NCBI GenBank assembly: GCA_900553265.1
Contig: USDD01000006.1
Location: 1-49,538, forward strand
Length of the DNA stretch: 49,538 nucleotides
Source: an uncultured Eubacteriales bacterium
GTDB taxonomy: Bacteria; Bacillota; Clostridia; Christensenellales; Aristaeellaceae
Direction of reading: 5' to 3'
The translations under genes were made by a program, and so were the position numbers. The notes beneath the pieces are model-generated. The model was not told the DNA's origin and searched no databases. It was given only the letters and a program-made list of their open reading frames with translations. Each line of letters begins with the position of its first letter. Position 1 is the first letter of the stretch. Shown here one piece after another: positions 32,232 to 39,582 of this stretch.

Positions 32232-33131
32232 TTAGTTTCCGCCGCTCACCGGAAGATTGAGCACCGGCAGCGCGTCGGACGCGCCGACGTAGGTGTCGGG
32301 CAGCTGGCCGTTCCAGCGCTGCGCCTGAGTGTAGTCGATCAGCGCTTCCGTCAGCGAGCGGGCGATCTTTTCGTTGGCCTCGGCCTCGGCGGCCGCCTTG
32401 GTCTGGATGGCGTAGGCGTCCGCGTCGGCGTTGATCTTGGCCACGTCGGCCTCGGCCTGCGCGGCGACGCGCTGGCGCTCTGCGGCGGCAGCGGCCTCCA
32501 GATTGGCCTGCTCCTGCTGGGTCTGGGCGCGCTGAAGCTCCTGCGTGGCCACCTGCTTGGCCTCGATGGCGTCGGTGAAGCGGTCGGAGAAGTCGATGTT
32601 CTCAATGGCCACGTTCACCACGTCCACGCCGAAATCCCCCACATCGCCGCCGATCATGTCGGTGATTTTCTGGGCCAGCTGGTCGCGCTGCTCGATCAGG
32701 CCCTCGGCGGTGTAGTTGGCGAACACGGTCTTGGTGTTTTCCAGCAGCTGAGGATAGATGATGTTGTCGTAGTAGCGCGTGCCCACCTTCTCGTAGAGCT
32801 GCGCGGCGGCGGACTTATTGATGGTGTAGGCGATGGTCATGCGCACGTCCACCTGCTGGATGTCCGAGCTGAAGGCCTGCGTGTCCACGGTGGCCTTCTG
32901 CACCCGGTTGTCCATCAGCACGATCTTCTGCCACGGGGCCTTCAGATGGAAGCCCGCGTCCAGATTGGAATCCTCCACCCGGCCGAAGGTGGTCAGAATA
33001 CCGGTGTAGCCGGTGGGCACCGTCTTGCAGCAGACGCCCGCCAGAAGGGCGATCAGCGTAAGCACGACGGCTGCGGGAATCGCGCGGCGAAGGAGGCCTC
33101 CCTGAGTCTTTTTCCGGGTATTCTGTTCCAT
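32232..33131 (-). CDS. SPFH/band 7 (prohibitin-like) membrane protein
   Basis: A 299-residue protein with one N-terminal membrane helix (about 18-36), a band 7 domain (about 36-195, starting VPTGYTGILTTFGRV) and an alanine/glutamate-rich coiled coil (about 195-255) that drives oligomer formation. The family forms cage-like rings on the membrane and often acts as an assembly platform or a partner of FtsH-type proteases; the partner here is not evident. It has its own promoter and a hairpin after the stop, so it is likely transcribed alone. Confidence 0.9.
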   Translation of the reverse strand: MEQNTRKKTQGGLLRRAIPAAVVLTLIALLAGVCCKTVPTGYTGILTTFGRVEDSNLDAGFHLKAPWQKIVLMDNRVQKATVDTQAFSSDIQQVDVRMTIAYTINKSAAAQLYEKVGTRYYDNIIYPQLLENTKTVFANYTAEGLIEQRDQLAQKITDMIGGDVGDFGVDVVNVAIENIDFSDRFTDAIEAKQVATQELQRAQTQQEQANLEAAAAAERQRVAAQAEADVAKINADADAYAIQTKAAAEAEANEKIARSLTEALIDYTQAQRWNGQLPDTYVGASDALPVLNLPVSGGN

Positions 33132-33183
33132 AGGTTTTTCTTTCTCTCCTTTGTAGGTCGGCTGTTTTCCGGTTGACGAGATG

Positions 33184-33212
33184 AGTATAGCATCTCATGC
33201 CCGCGGGCGCAA
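33184..33212 (-). promoter_or_regulatory. Promoter TTGCGC-17-TATACT of the SPFH gene
   Basis: On the minus strand TTGCGC (complement of 33207-33212) and TATACT (complement of 33184-33189) are 17 bp apart, about 50 nt before the start codon. Confidence 0.65.
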
Positions 33213-33264
33213 GATTTTGCCGCCATAAGCCGCCTTTTCGCGTCCAAAATGCGCAATTTGGGGA

Positions 33265-33293
33265 TTGAAAGCCGCGGCGCAAACCGATATAAT
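33265..33293 (+). promoter_or_regulatory. Promoter TTGAAA-17-TATAAT
   Basis: TTGAAA (33265-33270) and TATAAT (33288-33293) are 17 bp apart, ahead of the SnoaL-like gene and divergent from the SPFH promoter. Confidence 0.75.
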
Positions 33294-33324
33294 GGAGACA
33301 AAGGCAATTCAGGAGGAAGATTCA

Positions 33325-33654
33325 ATGAAGAGCACCGAGCTTGTCAACCGTTTCTTTGACGCGCAGAACCAGCGCGACCGCGCCGCATGCAGCGGCCTGA
33401 TGCACCCGGAGATCATGTGGTTTCTCCATGGCGAAGCCACTCACACGCCCATCGCCGGCCGCGAGGACTGTCTGAACTATCTGCTCAGCAACCACGAGTC
33501 CGCCGCCGAGCCCGCCATGCCGGAATCCCTGCGTGAGAGCGCCTCGGGCAATCGCGTGGCCGCCCTCCTGCCCGGCAGCGTCGTCCTCTTCGACTTCGAG
33601 GACGGCCTGATGCGCTGGGTGTACGAGTATCGGATGGACGAGGGAGAAAACTGA
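33325..33654 (+). CDS. SnoaL/NTF2-like small protein
   Basis: A 109-residue protein with the SnoaL/NTF2-like pattern: a first helix with NRFFDAQNQRD (8-18), then LMHPEIMWFLHGEA (25-38) and strands toward the C-terminus (RVAALLPGSVVLFDFEDG). This fold forms a cone-shaped pocket that serves many small ligands and reactions, so the function is open. ATG 33325 follows AGGAGG and lies downstream of the promoter, whereas the frame's first ATG does not. A 55-codon ORF follows 7 nt after the stop. Confidence 0.7.
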   Translation: MKSTELVNRFFDAQNQRDRAACSGLMHPEIMWFLHGEATHTPIAGREDCLNYLLSNHESAAEPAMPESLRESASGNRVAALLPGSVVLFDFEDGLMRWVYEYRMDEGEN

Positions 33655-33661
33655 AGCGCGC

Positions 33662-33829
33662 ATGTACGACATTTATGAAGCGCCCGTAGACTGCCCTGCC
33701 GCGGAATGCACCATCAAAGCGGTCGAATGTTTCGACATCCGTCTGGTCGCCGAAGGCATATCGCCCGAGGACGAGTTTCCCGTCTGGATGGAATGGACTT
33801 CCGAGAAGGCGGAAATCTGCATCGACTGA
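33662..33829 (+). CDS. Small acidic protein, unknown (55 aa)
   Basis: A 55-codon frame starting MYDIYEAPVDCPAAEC and ending AEICID, just after the SnoaL-like gene. It is rich in Asp and Glu and holds four cysteines (11, 16, 23 and 53). The only ribosome-site-like run (GAGGGAG) lies about 15 nt upstream, so it may depend on coupling. A perfect 16-bp hairpin starts 8 nt after its stop. I do not recognise it; it may be real because it has a fitting place in the transcript. Confidence 0.45.
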   Translation: MYDIYEAPVDCPAAECTIKAVECFDIRLVAEGISPEDEFPVWMEWTSEKAEICID

Positions 33830-33836
33830 TCGCCGA

Positions 33837-33870
33837 AAGGCGGAGGGGGAGCTTGCTCCCCCTCCGCCTT
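33837..33870. terminator. Perfect 16-bp hairpin between convergent genes
   Basis: AAGGCGGAGGGGGAGC (33837-33852) pairs perfectly with 33855-33870. It follows the small plus-strand genes and overlaps the stop codon of the minus-strand dehydrogenase. There is no long T-run on either side. The 18-nt core (33845-33862) matches the palindrome at 29551-29568. Confidence 0.6.
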
Positions 33871-34954
33871 AGTCCATCATCACCACGGGCTTGATGAGAT
33901 CCCGCGGCTTGTCCTTCATCAGCATCAGCGCCTCCTCCATGTGCTCGAAGCCGTGGAAGCGATGGGTCAGCAGCGGCGCGGTGGTCAGCCGGCCCGTCTC
34001 CATCAGCGCGGCCAGCTTCTCCATGCGCAGCCGTCCGCCGGGCATCAGGCCGCCGGCGAGAGTCTTGTGACCCATGCCGCAGCCCCACTCCGCCCGGGGC
34101 AGGCGCACGTAGTCGCCGGAGCCGAGATAGTTGACGTTGCCGATGATTCCGCCGGGCCTGAGCATGCGCACCGCCGCGATGAACGTGTCGCTGTCGCCGC
34201 CGGCCACGATGACGCGATCCACGCCGCGGCCGTGGGTCTTGTCCAGAATCTGATCGGCAATGTCGCCGTCGCGATAGTTGAGCACCTCCGTCGCGCCGTA
34301 GCCCTTCGCCGCCTCGGCGCAGACGGGCCGGGAACCCACGGCGTACAGCCGCGCCGCGCCCCGCAGCGCCGCGCCCGCCACGGCCATCAGTCCCACCGGG
34401 CCGATGCCGATGACGCACACGCTGTCGCCGAAGCGCACGTCGGCCAGCTCCGCGCCGTGGAAGCCCGTGGGCACCATGTCGCTGAGCATCACCGCCTCGG
34501 CGGGATCCAGCCCGTCGGGCAGCGGCGCGAGGTTCGCGTCGGCCTCGTTGACGTGGAAGAACTCGGCGAACACGCCGTCCTTGAAATTCGAGAATTTCCA
34601 GCCCGCCAGCATGCCGCCGGAGTGCATGGCGAAGCCCGCCTGCGCCTCGGGCGCGCCCCAGTCGGGCGTGATGGCGGGCACGATCACCCGGTCGCCGGGC
34701 CTGAGCGTGCGCACCAGCGCGCCGGTCTCGACGATTTCGCCCACGGCCTCGTGGCCGAGAATCATGTCCGAGCGCTCGCCGATGGCGCCCTCCCACACGG
34801 TGTGCACGTCCGACGTGCAGGGCGACACGGCCAGCGGCCGCACGATCGCGTCCAGCGGCCCGCACTCGGGCACGTCCTTTTCAATCCATCCAATCCGGCC
34901 GATTCCCTTCATGGCCAGTCCCTTCATCTTTCCCTGTACAACGCTGTCTCTCAT
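33869..34954 (-). CDS. adh: Zinc-dependent NADP(H) secondary alcohol dehydrogenase
   Basis: A medium-chain dehydrogenase of 361 residues that interconverts secondary alcohols and ketones. Numbered from the inner MKGLAM start (34927), the zinc ligands are Cys37, His59 and Asp150 and the NADP-specific residues Gly198, Ser199, Arg200 and Tyr218, exactly as in the Clostridium beijerinckii enzyme. I place the start at 34954, where ATG follows AAAGGAG; 34927 is the alternative and gives the family length. The frame runs on upstream into the pncB terminator. A -10-like TATAAA lies before that hairpin (complement of 35014-35019). Confidence 0.93.
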   Translation of the reverse strand: MRDSVVQGKMKGLAMKGIGRIGWIEKDVPECGPLDAIVRPLAVSPCTSDVHTVWEGAIGERSDMILGHEAVGEIVETGALVRTLRPGDRVIVPAITPDWGAPEAQAGFAMHSGGMLAGWKFSNFKDGVFAEFFHVNEADANLAPLPDGLDPAEAVMLSDMVPTGFHGAELADVRFGDSVCVIGIGPVGLMAVAGAALRGAARLYAVGSRPVCAEAAKGYGATEVLNYRDGDIADQILDKTHGRGVDRVIVAGGDSDTFIAAVRMLRPGGIIGNVNYLGSGDYVRLPRAEWGCGMGHKTLAGGLMPGGRLRMEKLAALMETGRLTTAPLLTHRFHGFEHMEEALMLMKDKPRDLIKPVVMMD

Positions 34955-34975
34955 CTTCTTTCTCCTTTCAAAATC

Positions 34976-35012
34976 AAAAAGGCTACAAAGAACGTCTGCG
35001 TTCTCTATAGCC
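34976..35012 (-). terminator. Terminator after pncB, or attenuator ahead of the dehydrogenase
   Basis: On the minus strand GGCTA-n3-AGAACG-type arms (complements of 34999-35012 and 34981-34994) form a two-part stem of 11 bp, followed by five Us (A-run 34976-34980). It lies 36 nt after the pncB stop and just before the dehydrogenase ribosome site. Confidence 0.8.
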
Positions 35013-35047
35013 ATTTATACCCGGATTTGCTCCGTTTGAAACATTTC

Positions 35048-36478
35048 TCAGCCGCGGCGCATCTGCTGAATCATGGAGTTCTTCAGCATCCACAGGCTGT
35101 CGGACAGGTCGACCTTGTAGCGCTGCGGGTTGAGCAGGCGCTTGTACTGATCCCAGAAGGTCGCCTGATCCTCCCGGCAGTGCCTCTGAATCTCCGTCAG
35201 CGACGGCGACTGATAGACGCACCGGCCGTCCCTGAACAGCTGAACGTGCAGATCTTTGATGGTGTAGTCCGTCAGCGTCATGCTCTTCCAGGTGTTCACC
35301 GGGTCGTAGATGGTCAGCGGCTGCGAGGGATCGAACCGCTCGTGATCCAGCGCGATGAGGTCGGCCACAGCCATGCCGTCCGCGCCGTAGAGGCGATAGA
35401 GCTTCTTCAGGCCCGGATTGGTGATCTTCACCGGGTTTTCGGAGATCTTGATCTTGGGAATGACCTTGCCGTTCTCGATCTCGGCGCTGAGCTTGTACAC
35501 ACCGCCCAGCGACGGGCAGTCCTCGCTGGTGATGAGCTTGGTGCCCACGCCCCAGGTGTCGATGGCCGCGCCCTGCAGCTTCAGGTCGCGGATGAGGTTT
35601 TCGTCCAGATCGCCGGACGCGCAGATGATGGTATTCGGGAAGCCCGCGTCGTCCAGCATCTTGCGCGCCTCGCGGCTCAGGTACGCCAGATCGCCCGAAT
35701 CCAGCCGGATGCCCTTGGGCTCGAAGCCCCGCGCCCGCAGCTCGCGGAACACGGTGATGGCGTTGGGCACGCCGCTGCGCAGCGTGTCGTAGGTGTCCAC
35801 CAGCAACAGGCAGCTCGTGGGGAACAGCTCGGCATATTTGCGGAAGGCCTCCAGCTCGCTGGGAAAGGACATGACCCAGCTGTGGGCGTGGGTGCCCATG
35901 ATGGGCACGCCGTACATCTGGCCGGTGAGCACGTTGCTCGTGCCGGCGCAGCCGCCGATGATGGCCGCGCGCGCGCCGTAAATGCCCGCGTCGGGCCCCT
36001 GAGCGCGGCGCAGTCCGAACTCCATGACCACACCGCCCTCGGCCGCCTGCACCACGCGGCTGGCCTTGGTGGCGATGAGAGTCTGATGGTTGATGATGGT
36101 CAGCAGCGCCGTCTCGATGAGCTGCGCCTCGAAGATGGGCGCGACCACGCGCACCAGCGGCTCGTAGGGGAACACCACGGTGCCCTCGGGCACGGCCCAG
36201 ACGTCGCCATGGAAGGAAAACGCGCGCAGCTCGGCGAGGAAATCCTCGTCGAAGAGCTTCTGCGAGCGCAGATAGTCGATGTCCGCGTCGTCGAAGTGGA
36301 GGTTGGAGATGTAGTCGATCAGCTGCTCCACGCCGGCCATGACGGCGCAGTGGGTGGACTCGTCCTTGCTGCGGTAGAACATGTCGAACGCGGCGCGCTT
36401 GTCGCGCATGCCGCATTTGTAGTAGCCGTACATCATGGTCAGCTGGTACAGGTCCGTCATCATCGTGAGATTTCTCAT
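35048..36478 (-). CDS. pncB: Nicotinate phosphoribosyltransferase
   Basis: A 476-residue enzyme that makes nicotinate mononucleotide from nicotinate and PRPP with ATP, the first step of the Preiss-Handler NAD salvage route. It has the N-terminal MMTDLYQLTMMYGYYKCG (6-23), FEAQLIETALLTIINHQTLI, the phosphate-binding RLDSGDLAYLSREAR stretch and GVGTKLITSEDCPSLGGVYK. The length is usual for the Gram-positive form. It overlaps the end of lgt by 4 nt (ATGA), so both are read from the promoter at 37434-37463. Confidence 0.96.
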   Translation of the reverse strand: MRNLTMMTDLYQLTMMYGYYKCGMRDKRAAFDMFYRSKDESTHCAVMAGVEQLIDYISNLHFDDADIDYLRSQKLFDEDFLAELRAFSFHGDVWAVPEGTVVFPYEPLVRVVAPIFEAQLIETALLTIINHQTLIATKASRVVQAAEGGVVMEFGLRRAQGPDAGIYGARAAIIGGCAGTSNVLTGQMYGVPIMGTHAHSWVMSFPSELEAFRKYAELFPTSCLLLVDTYDTLRSGVPNAITVFRELRARGFEPKGIRLDSGDLAYLSREARKMLDDAGFPNTIICASGDLDENLIRDLKLQGAAIDTWGVGTKLITSEDCPSLGGVYKLSAEIENGKVIPKIKISENPVKITNPGLKKLYRLYGADGMAVADLIALDHERFDPSQPLTIYDPVNTWKSMTLTDYTIKDLHVQLFRDGRCVYQSPSLTEIQRHCREDQATFWDQYKRLLNPQRYKVDLSDSLWMLKNSMIQQMRRG

Positions 36479-37407
36479 AGCGCTTCGCCCCTGTTATCTT
36501 TCTCGCAGATTTTTCCTACATATCTATATTGCCGCGCCGCAAAGACGAGCGCGCCCGCTCCCGCGGCAAGGATTCCCCATTGCGCGCCCAGCGCGGCGCA
36601 GACCAGCGCGATCAGCGCGCAGACCGCCGTCCCCAGCCGCAGCATGACGGGCGCTTGTCGATGCTCCGCAAGCCAGACCACGGTCACGGCCAGCGCCGCC
36701 AGCACGCTCAGCCCCTGAGAGACGCGCATCGCGCCCCACATCAGGCTGTCCGTGCGCAGACCCTCCACCACGCCGCGCTCCAGTCCGTACAGGAACACAT
36801 AATTCAGGAACAGCCCGCCCGGCCGGACGCTGCGCCGGCGCTCCAGAAGCAGCAGCGCCGCGACGATCAGCAGGCACCACACGGATTCATAGAAGAACGT
36901 GGCGTAGAACCACTCGCCGTCAATGCGCACCGCCGCGGGAAAGAACTGAAGCGACGGGTTCGTCACCAGCCGGCCATGGGCCTCCTGATTGACGAAATTG
37001 CCCCAGCGGCCCACGGCCTGCCCCAGCGCGATGGACGGCGCGGCCAGATCGGCCAGCCGCCAAAAGGACAGCTTTTTCGCCCGGGCGAAGATCGCTCCCG
37101 CCAGCGCGCCCGCCAGAATGCCACCGTAGATGGCCATGCCGCCCTCCCAGACGGCAAAGACCTTCCACCACGGCCCCGCGGCGTAATCGCTCCATTTGAA
37201 AACCACATAGTAGATTCGCGCGCCCACCAGCGCCGCCGGCACGCAGCACAGCGCCAGATCCAGCGTGGCGTCCTTCGGAAGGCCCAGCCGCTTTTCCCGG
37301 GCGCAGGCCAGCACAACGCCCAGCGCGATGCCCAGCGCGATGATCGCGCCGTACCAGTGAATGCTCCAGCCGAACAGCTCCAGCGCCGTCCGCGTGACTC
37401 GAATCAA
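36475..37407 (-). CDS. lgt: Prolipoprotein diacylglyceryl transferase
   Basis: A 310-residue membrane enzyme that moves diacylglycerol from phosphatidylglycerol to the lipobox cysteine of prolipoproteins. Seven membrane helices are apparent in the core, with the Lgt signature GRWGNFVNQEAHG (about 134-146) and the MAIYGGILAG region (about 90-99), where the E. coli histidine is a tyrosine, as in many Clostridia. Two extra hydrophobic segments and a basic tail extend the C-terminus beyond residue 250. It is the first gene of the lgt-pncB unit. LspA, the next enzyme of the pathway, lies at 42399. Confidence 0.95.
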   Translation of the reverse strand: MIRVTRTALELFGWSIHWYGAIIALGIALGVVLACAREKRLGLPKDATLDLALCCVPAALVGARIYYVVFKWSDYAAGPWWKVFAVWEGGMAIYGGILAGALAGAIFARAKKLSFWRLADLAAPSIALGQAVGRWGNFVNQEAHGRLVTNPSLQFFPAAVRIDGEWFYATFFYESVWCLLIVAALLLLERRRSVRPGGLFLNYVFLYGLERGVVEGLRTDSLMWGAMRVSQGLSVLAALAVTVVWLAEHRQAPVMLRLGTAVCALIALVCAALGAQWGILAAGAGALVFAARQYRYVGKICEKDNRGEAL

Positions 37408-37433
37408 GCCCGATCACTTCCAATCTTGCCCTC

Positions 37434-37463
37434 ATTATAATCATTTTGGCACGGAAATGTCAA
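37434..37463 (-). promoter_or_regulatory. Promoter TTGACA-18-TATAAT of lgt-pncB
   Basis: On the minus strand a perfect TTGACA (complement of 37458-37463) is 18 bp from a perfect TATAAT (complement of 37434-37439). It is divergent from the promoter at 37474-37502. Confidence 0.78.
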
Positions 37464-37473
37464 TACATCTCCA

Positions 37474-37502
37474 TTGCATCTCGGACAAATAGCGGTTATA
37501 AT
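37474..37502 (+). promoter_or_regulatory. Promoter TTGCAT-17-TATAAT of the division cluster
   Basis: TTGCAT (37474-37479) and TATAAT (37497-37502) are exactly 17 bp apart. The 75-nt leader holds a GGCGCGT/ACGCGCC hairpin (37515-37549) before the first gene. Confidence 0.72.
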
Positions 37503-37583
37503 ATAGAATAGCGTGGCGCGTCCTGTCCTTTTTCACAGAAAAACGCGCCGCCCGAAACCATTTTTGACGTTGGAGCGACGGAT

Positions 37584-38762
37584 ATGCGCAGAAGAAGGGT
37601 AGCCGGAAGGTTTTACATTTTCATAGCGATCCTCCTGCTGGCCATCTTTCTGGTGGTGCGCCCGCACCTGAATCTCGGCGGCGGCGAGGACGTGATCTTC
37701 GTCTGGAACTCCTCCTTCGAACAGAGCATGGACTGCGTGTTCATCCGCGACGAGCGCGTGGAGGCCTCCGAGGCCGTGGTGCGCGTGGAATATCTCGCCA
37801 AGGAGAACACCGAGGTATCTCAGGGCGATCTCATCGCCAATCTGTTCACCACCGGCTATTCCGAGAGCCTGCTGAAGCGTCTGGAGGAGACCCGCCAGAA
37901 CATTCAGGCCTATCACAAGACGCTGCTGGGCACCATCGTGGACAACACGCTGGACCGGCTGGACACCATCATCGACATGACCGCCGTGGACTTCAAGAAT
38001 CTGGCCACCCAGCAGACCCGGGGCAACCTGCTCACCGTCGTGGAGCAGCTGGAGACGGCCATGGTCAACCGGCAGGAATACCTTCGTCAGAACAAGCGCG
38101 ACGACACGAAGCTGACCAAGCTCTACGACGAGGAAAACGCCCGCCTGAGCAGCATTCAGTCCTGGCGCAAGCAGTCCACCGCGGCTTCCGGCGGCGTGGT
38201 TTCGTTCTATCTGGACGGCTACGAGCAGGATCTGTCCGTGGATCTGCTGGAAGCCCTCACCCCGGCGGACGTCCGCACGGTGCTCGCCGGCGGCGAGCTG
38301 GGCCACACCGCCGACACGCGCAAGAACGGCATCTACCGCATCGTGGATCAGGACAGGTGGTACACGGCCATTCTGGCCGACGCGAACTCCTGGAATCCCG
38401 TGGTGGATCAGAGCTATTACCTCAAGCTAGAGGGCTTCGAGGATCTGGTCTACACCGCCACCGTCACCAGCGTGCAGAAGTCCTCGGGCACGGTGCTGGC
38501 CATCTTTGAAATCGACCAGCCCGTGGGGCCGCTGATCTATCAGCGCACCGGCCGGGCGACGCTGAGCATCGAGCTTTCCAGCATCGCCGTGCACACGAAA
38601 GCCCTGTACAGCCAGAACGGCCAGATCGGCATCTGGGTCTACGACGTGCCCGGCGGAACCTTCGTGCCGGTGGAGGTGCTGTCCACCGACGGCGACATCG
38701 CGCTGATTCAGGCCACCGTGGACGGCGTGCTCCAGCCCGGCCAGCGCGTGCTGATTAAGTAG
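37584..38762 (+). CDS. HlyD/membrane-fusion-like adaptor protein
   Basis: A 392-residue protein with one N-terminal membrane helix (about 9-25) and a large extracytoplasmic part: a lipoyl/barrel-sandwich half near 60-90 (VVRVEYLAKENTEVSQGDLI), a helical hairpin at about 90-200, and returning beta-barrel domains. That is the layout of HlyD-type adaptors, although no transporter gene is next to it. Related genes precede yggS-sepF in other Clostridia, so a link to division or the envelope is likely. GGAG lies upstream of ATG 37584; the stop is 15 nt from yggS. Confidence 0.72.
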   Translation: MRRRRVAGRFYIFIAILLLAIFLVVRPHLNLGGGEDVIFVWNSSFEQSMDCVFIRDERVEASEAVVRVEYLAKENTEVSQGDLIANLFTTGYSESLLKRLEETRQNIQAYHKTLLGTIVDNTLDRLDTIIDMTAVDFKNLATQQTRGNLLTVVEQLETAMVNRQEYLRQNKRDDTKLTKLYDEENARLSSIQSWRKQSTAASGGVVSFYLDGYEQDLSVDLLEALTPADVRTVLAGGELGHTADTRKNGIYRIVDQDRWYTAILADANSWNPVVDQSYYLKLEGFEDLVYTATVTSVQKSSGTVLAIFEIDQPVGPLIYQRTGRATLSIELSSIAVHTKALYSQNGQIGIWVYDVPGGTFVPVEVLSTDGDIALIQATVDGVLQPGQRVLIK

Positions 38763-38777
38763 AAAAGAGTGAAACCC

Positions 38778-39467
38778 ATGAGCGTTTCTGTGGAAGAAAA
38801 CATCGCGCTTTGGCGCGAGAAAATCGGCAACGCCTCGGCCAGATGGGGCGGCGCGGAGATCTGCGCCGTGACCAAGACCGTGGACGCGGCCACCATCAAC
38901 CGCGCGGCGAAGTGCGGAATCCGCACCATCGGCGAAAACCGTGTGCAGGAGCTGATGAGCAAGATCGACGAGCTGGATCCGTCCTTCGACGTCCATCTCA
39001 TCGGCTCGCTCCAGACCAATAAAGTGAGGCCCCTCATCGGCCGCGTGAAGGTCATCCAGTCGCTGGATCGGCCCGAGCTGGCGCGGGAAATCTCCCGGCG
39101 CGCCGCGGCCGCCGGCGAAACCATGGCCGCGCTGATTCAGGTCAACATCGCCCGCGAGCCGCAGAAGGGCGGCGTGCCGGAGGAGGAGCTCGAGGCGCTG
39201 CTGGCGGAATGCTCGTCCCTTCCAAACCTCACCATCGACGGACTGATGGCCATCATGCCGCTGGCCGACGATCCTGAGGAGGTTCGCCCCTATTTCCGGC
39301 GCATGCGCGAATGGTTCGACCGGCTGGCCGACCGGGACATTCCCGACGTGAGGATGCGCACGCTGTCCATGGGCATGTCCGGCGATTGCCTCGTCGCCGC
39401 CGAGGAGGGCGCGACGATGGTTCGCCTGGGCCGCGCGCTGTTCGGCGAGCGCCCGAAGACGCACTAA
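38778..39467 (+). CDS. yggS: PLP homeostasis protein YggS (PLPBP)
   Basis: A 229-residue TIM-barrel protein that binds pyridoxal phosphate and keeps the PLP pool and some amino-acid routes balanced; no enzyme activity is known. The PLP lysine lies in ICAVTKTVDAATIN (about 28-41), followed by GENRVQEL, the VHLIGSLQTNKVR stretch and the phosphate-binding TLSMGMSGDCLVAAEEGATM-VRLGRALFG end. ATG 38778 has a better-placed ribosome site than the in-frame GTG 38769. It is a standard neighbour of sepF. Confidence 0.96.
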   Translation: MSVSVEENIALWREKIGNASARWGGAEICAVTKTVDAATINRAAKCGIRTIGENRVQELMSKIDELDPSFDVHLIGSLQTNKVRPLIGRVKVIQSLDRPELAREISRRAAAAGETMAALIQVNIAREPQKGGVPEEELEALLAECSSLPNLTIDGLMAIMPLADDPEEVRPYFRRMREWFDRLADRDIPDVRMRTLSMGMSGDCLVAAEEGATMVRLGRALFGERPKTH

Positions 39468-39516
39468 GTTTTCGCCGCGCAGATTCATCGGCCGCGGCAT
39501 AGACGAGATCATTTTC

Positions 39517-39534
39517 CGGCCTTAAGGCCGTTTT
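39517..39534 (+). terminator. Short palindrome with T-run between yggS and sepF
   Basis: CGGCCTTAAGGCCG (39517-39530) is a perfect palindrome followed by TTTT, and a GCCGC/GCGGC hairpin comes next. It may lower read-through from yggS into sepF; a full terminator is doubtful because the stem has almost no loop. Confidence 0.4.
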
Positions 39535-39582
39535 CCATCGCCGCTGCGGCGAGGCTGCAACCAAATTCAGGAGGGTTCATTC

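Noticed and set aside
33941..36718. A 925-codon plus-strand open frame opposite the dehydrogenase and pncB
   Set aside because: It is the antisense shadow of two well-recognised genes; the product is a His/Arg/Ala/Gly-rich low-complexity string with no family features. GC bias keeps the frame open.
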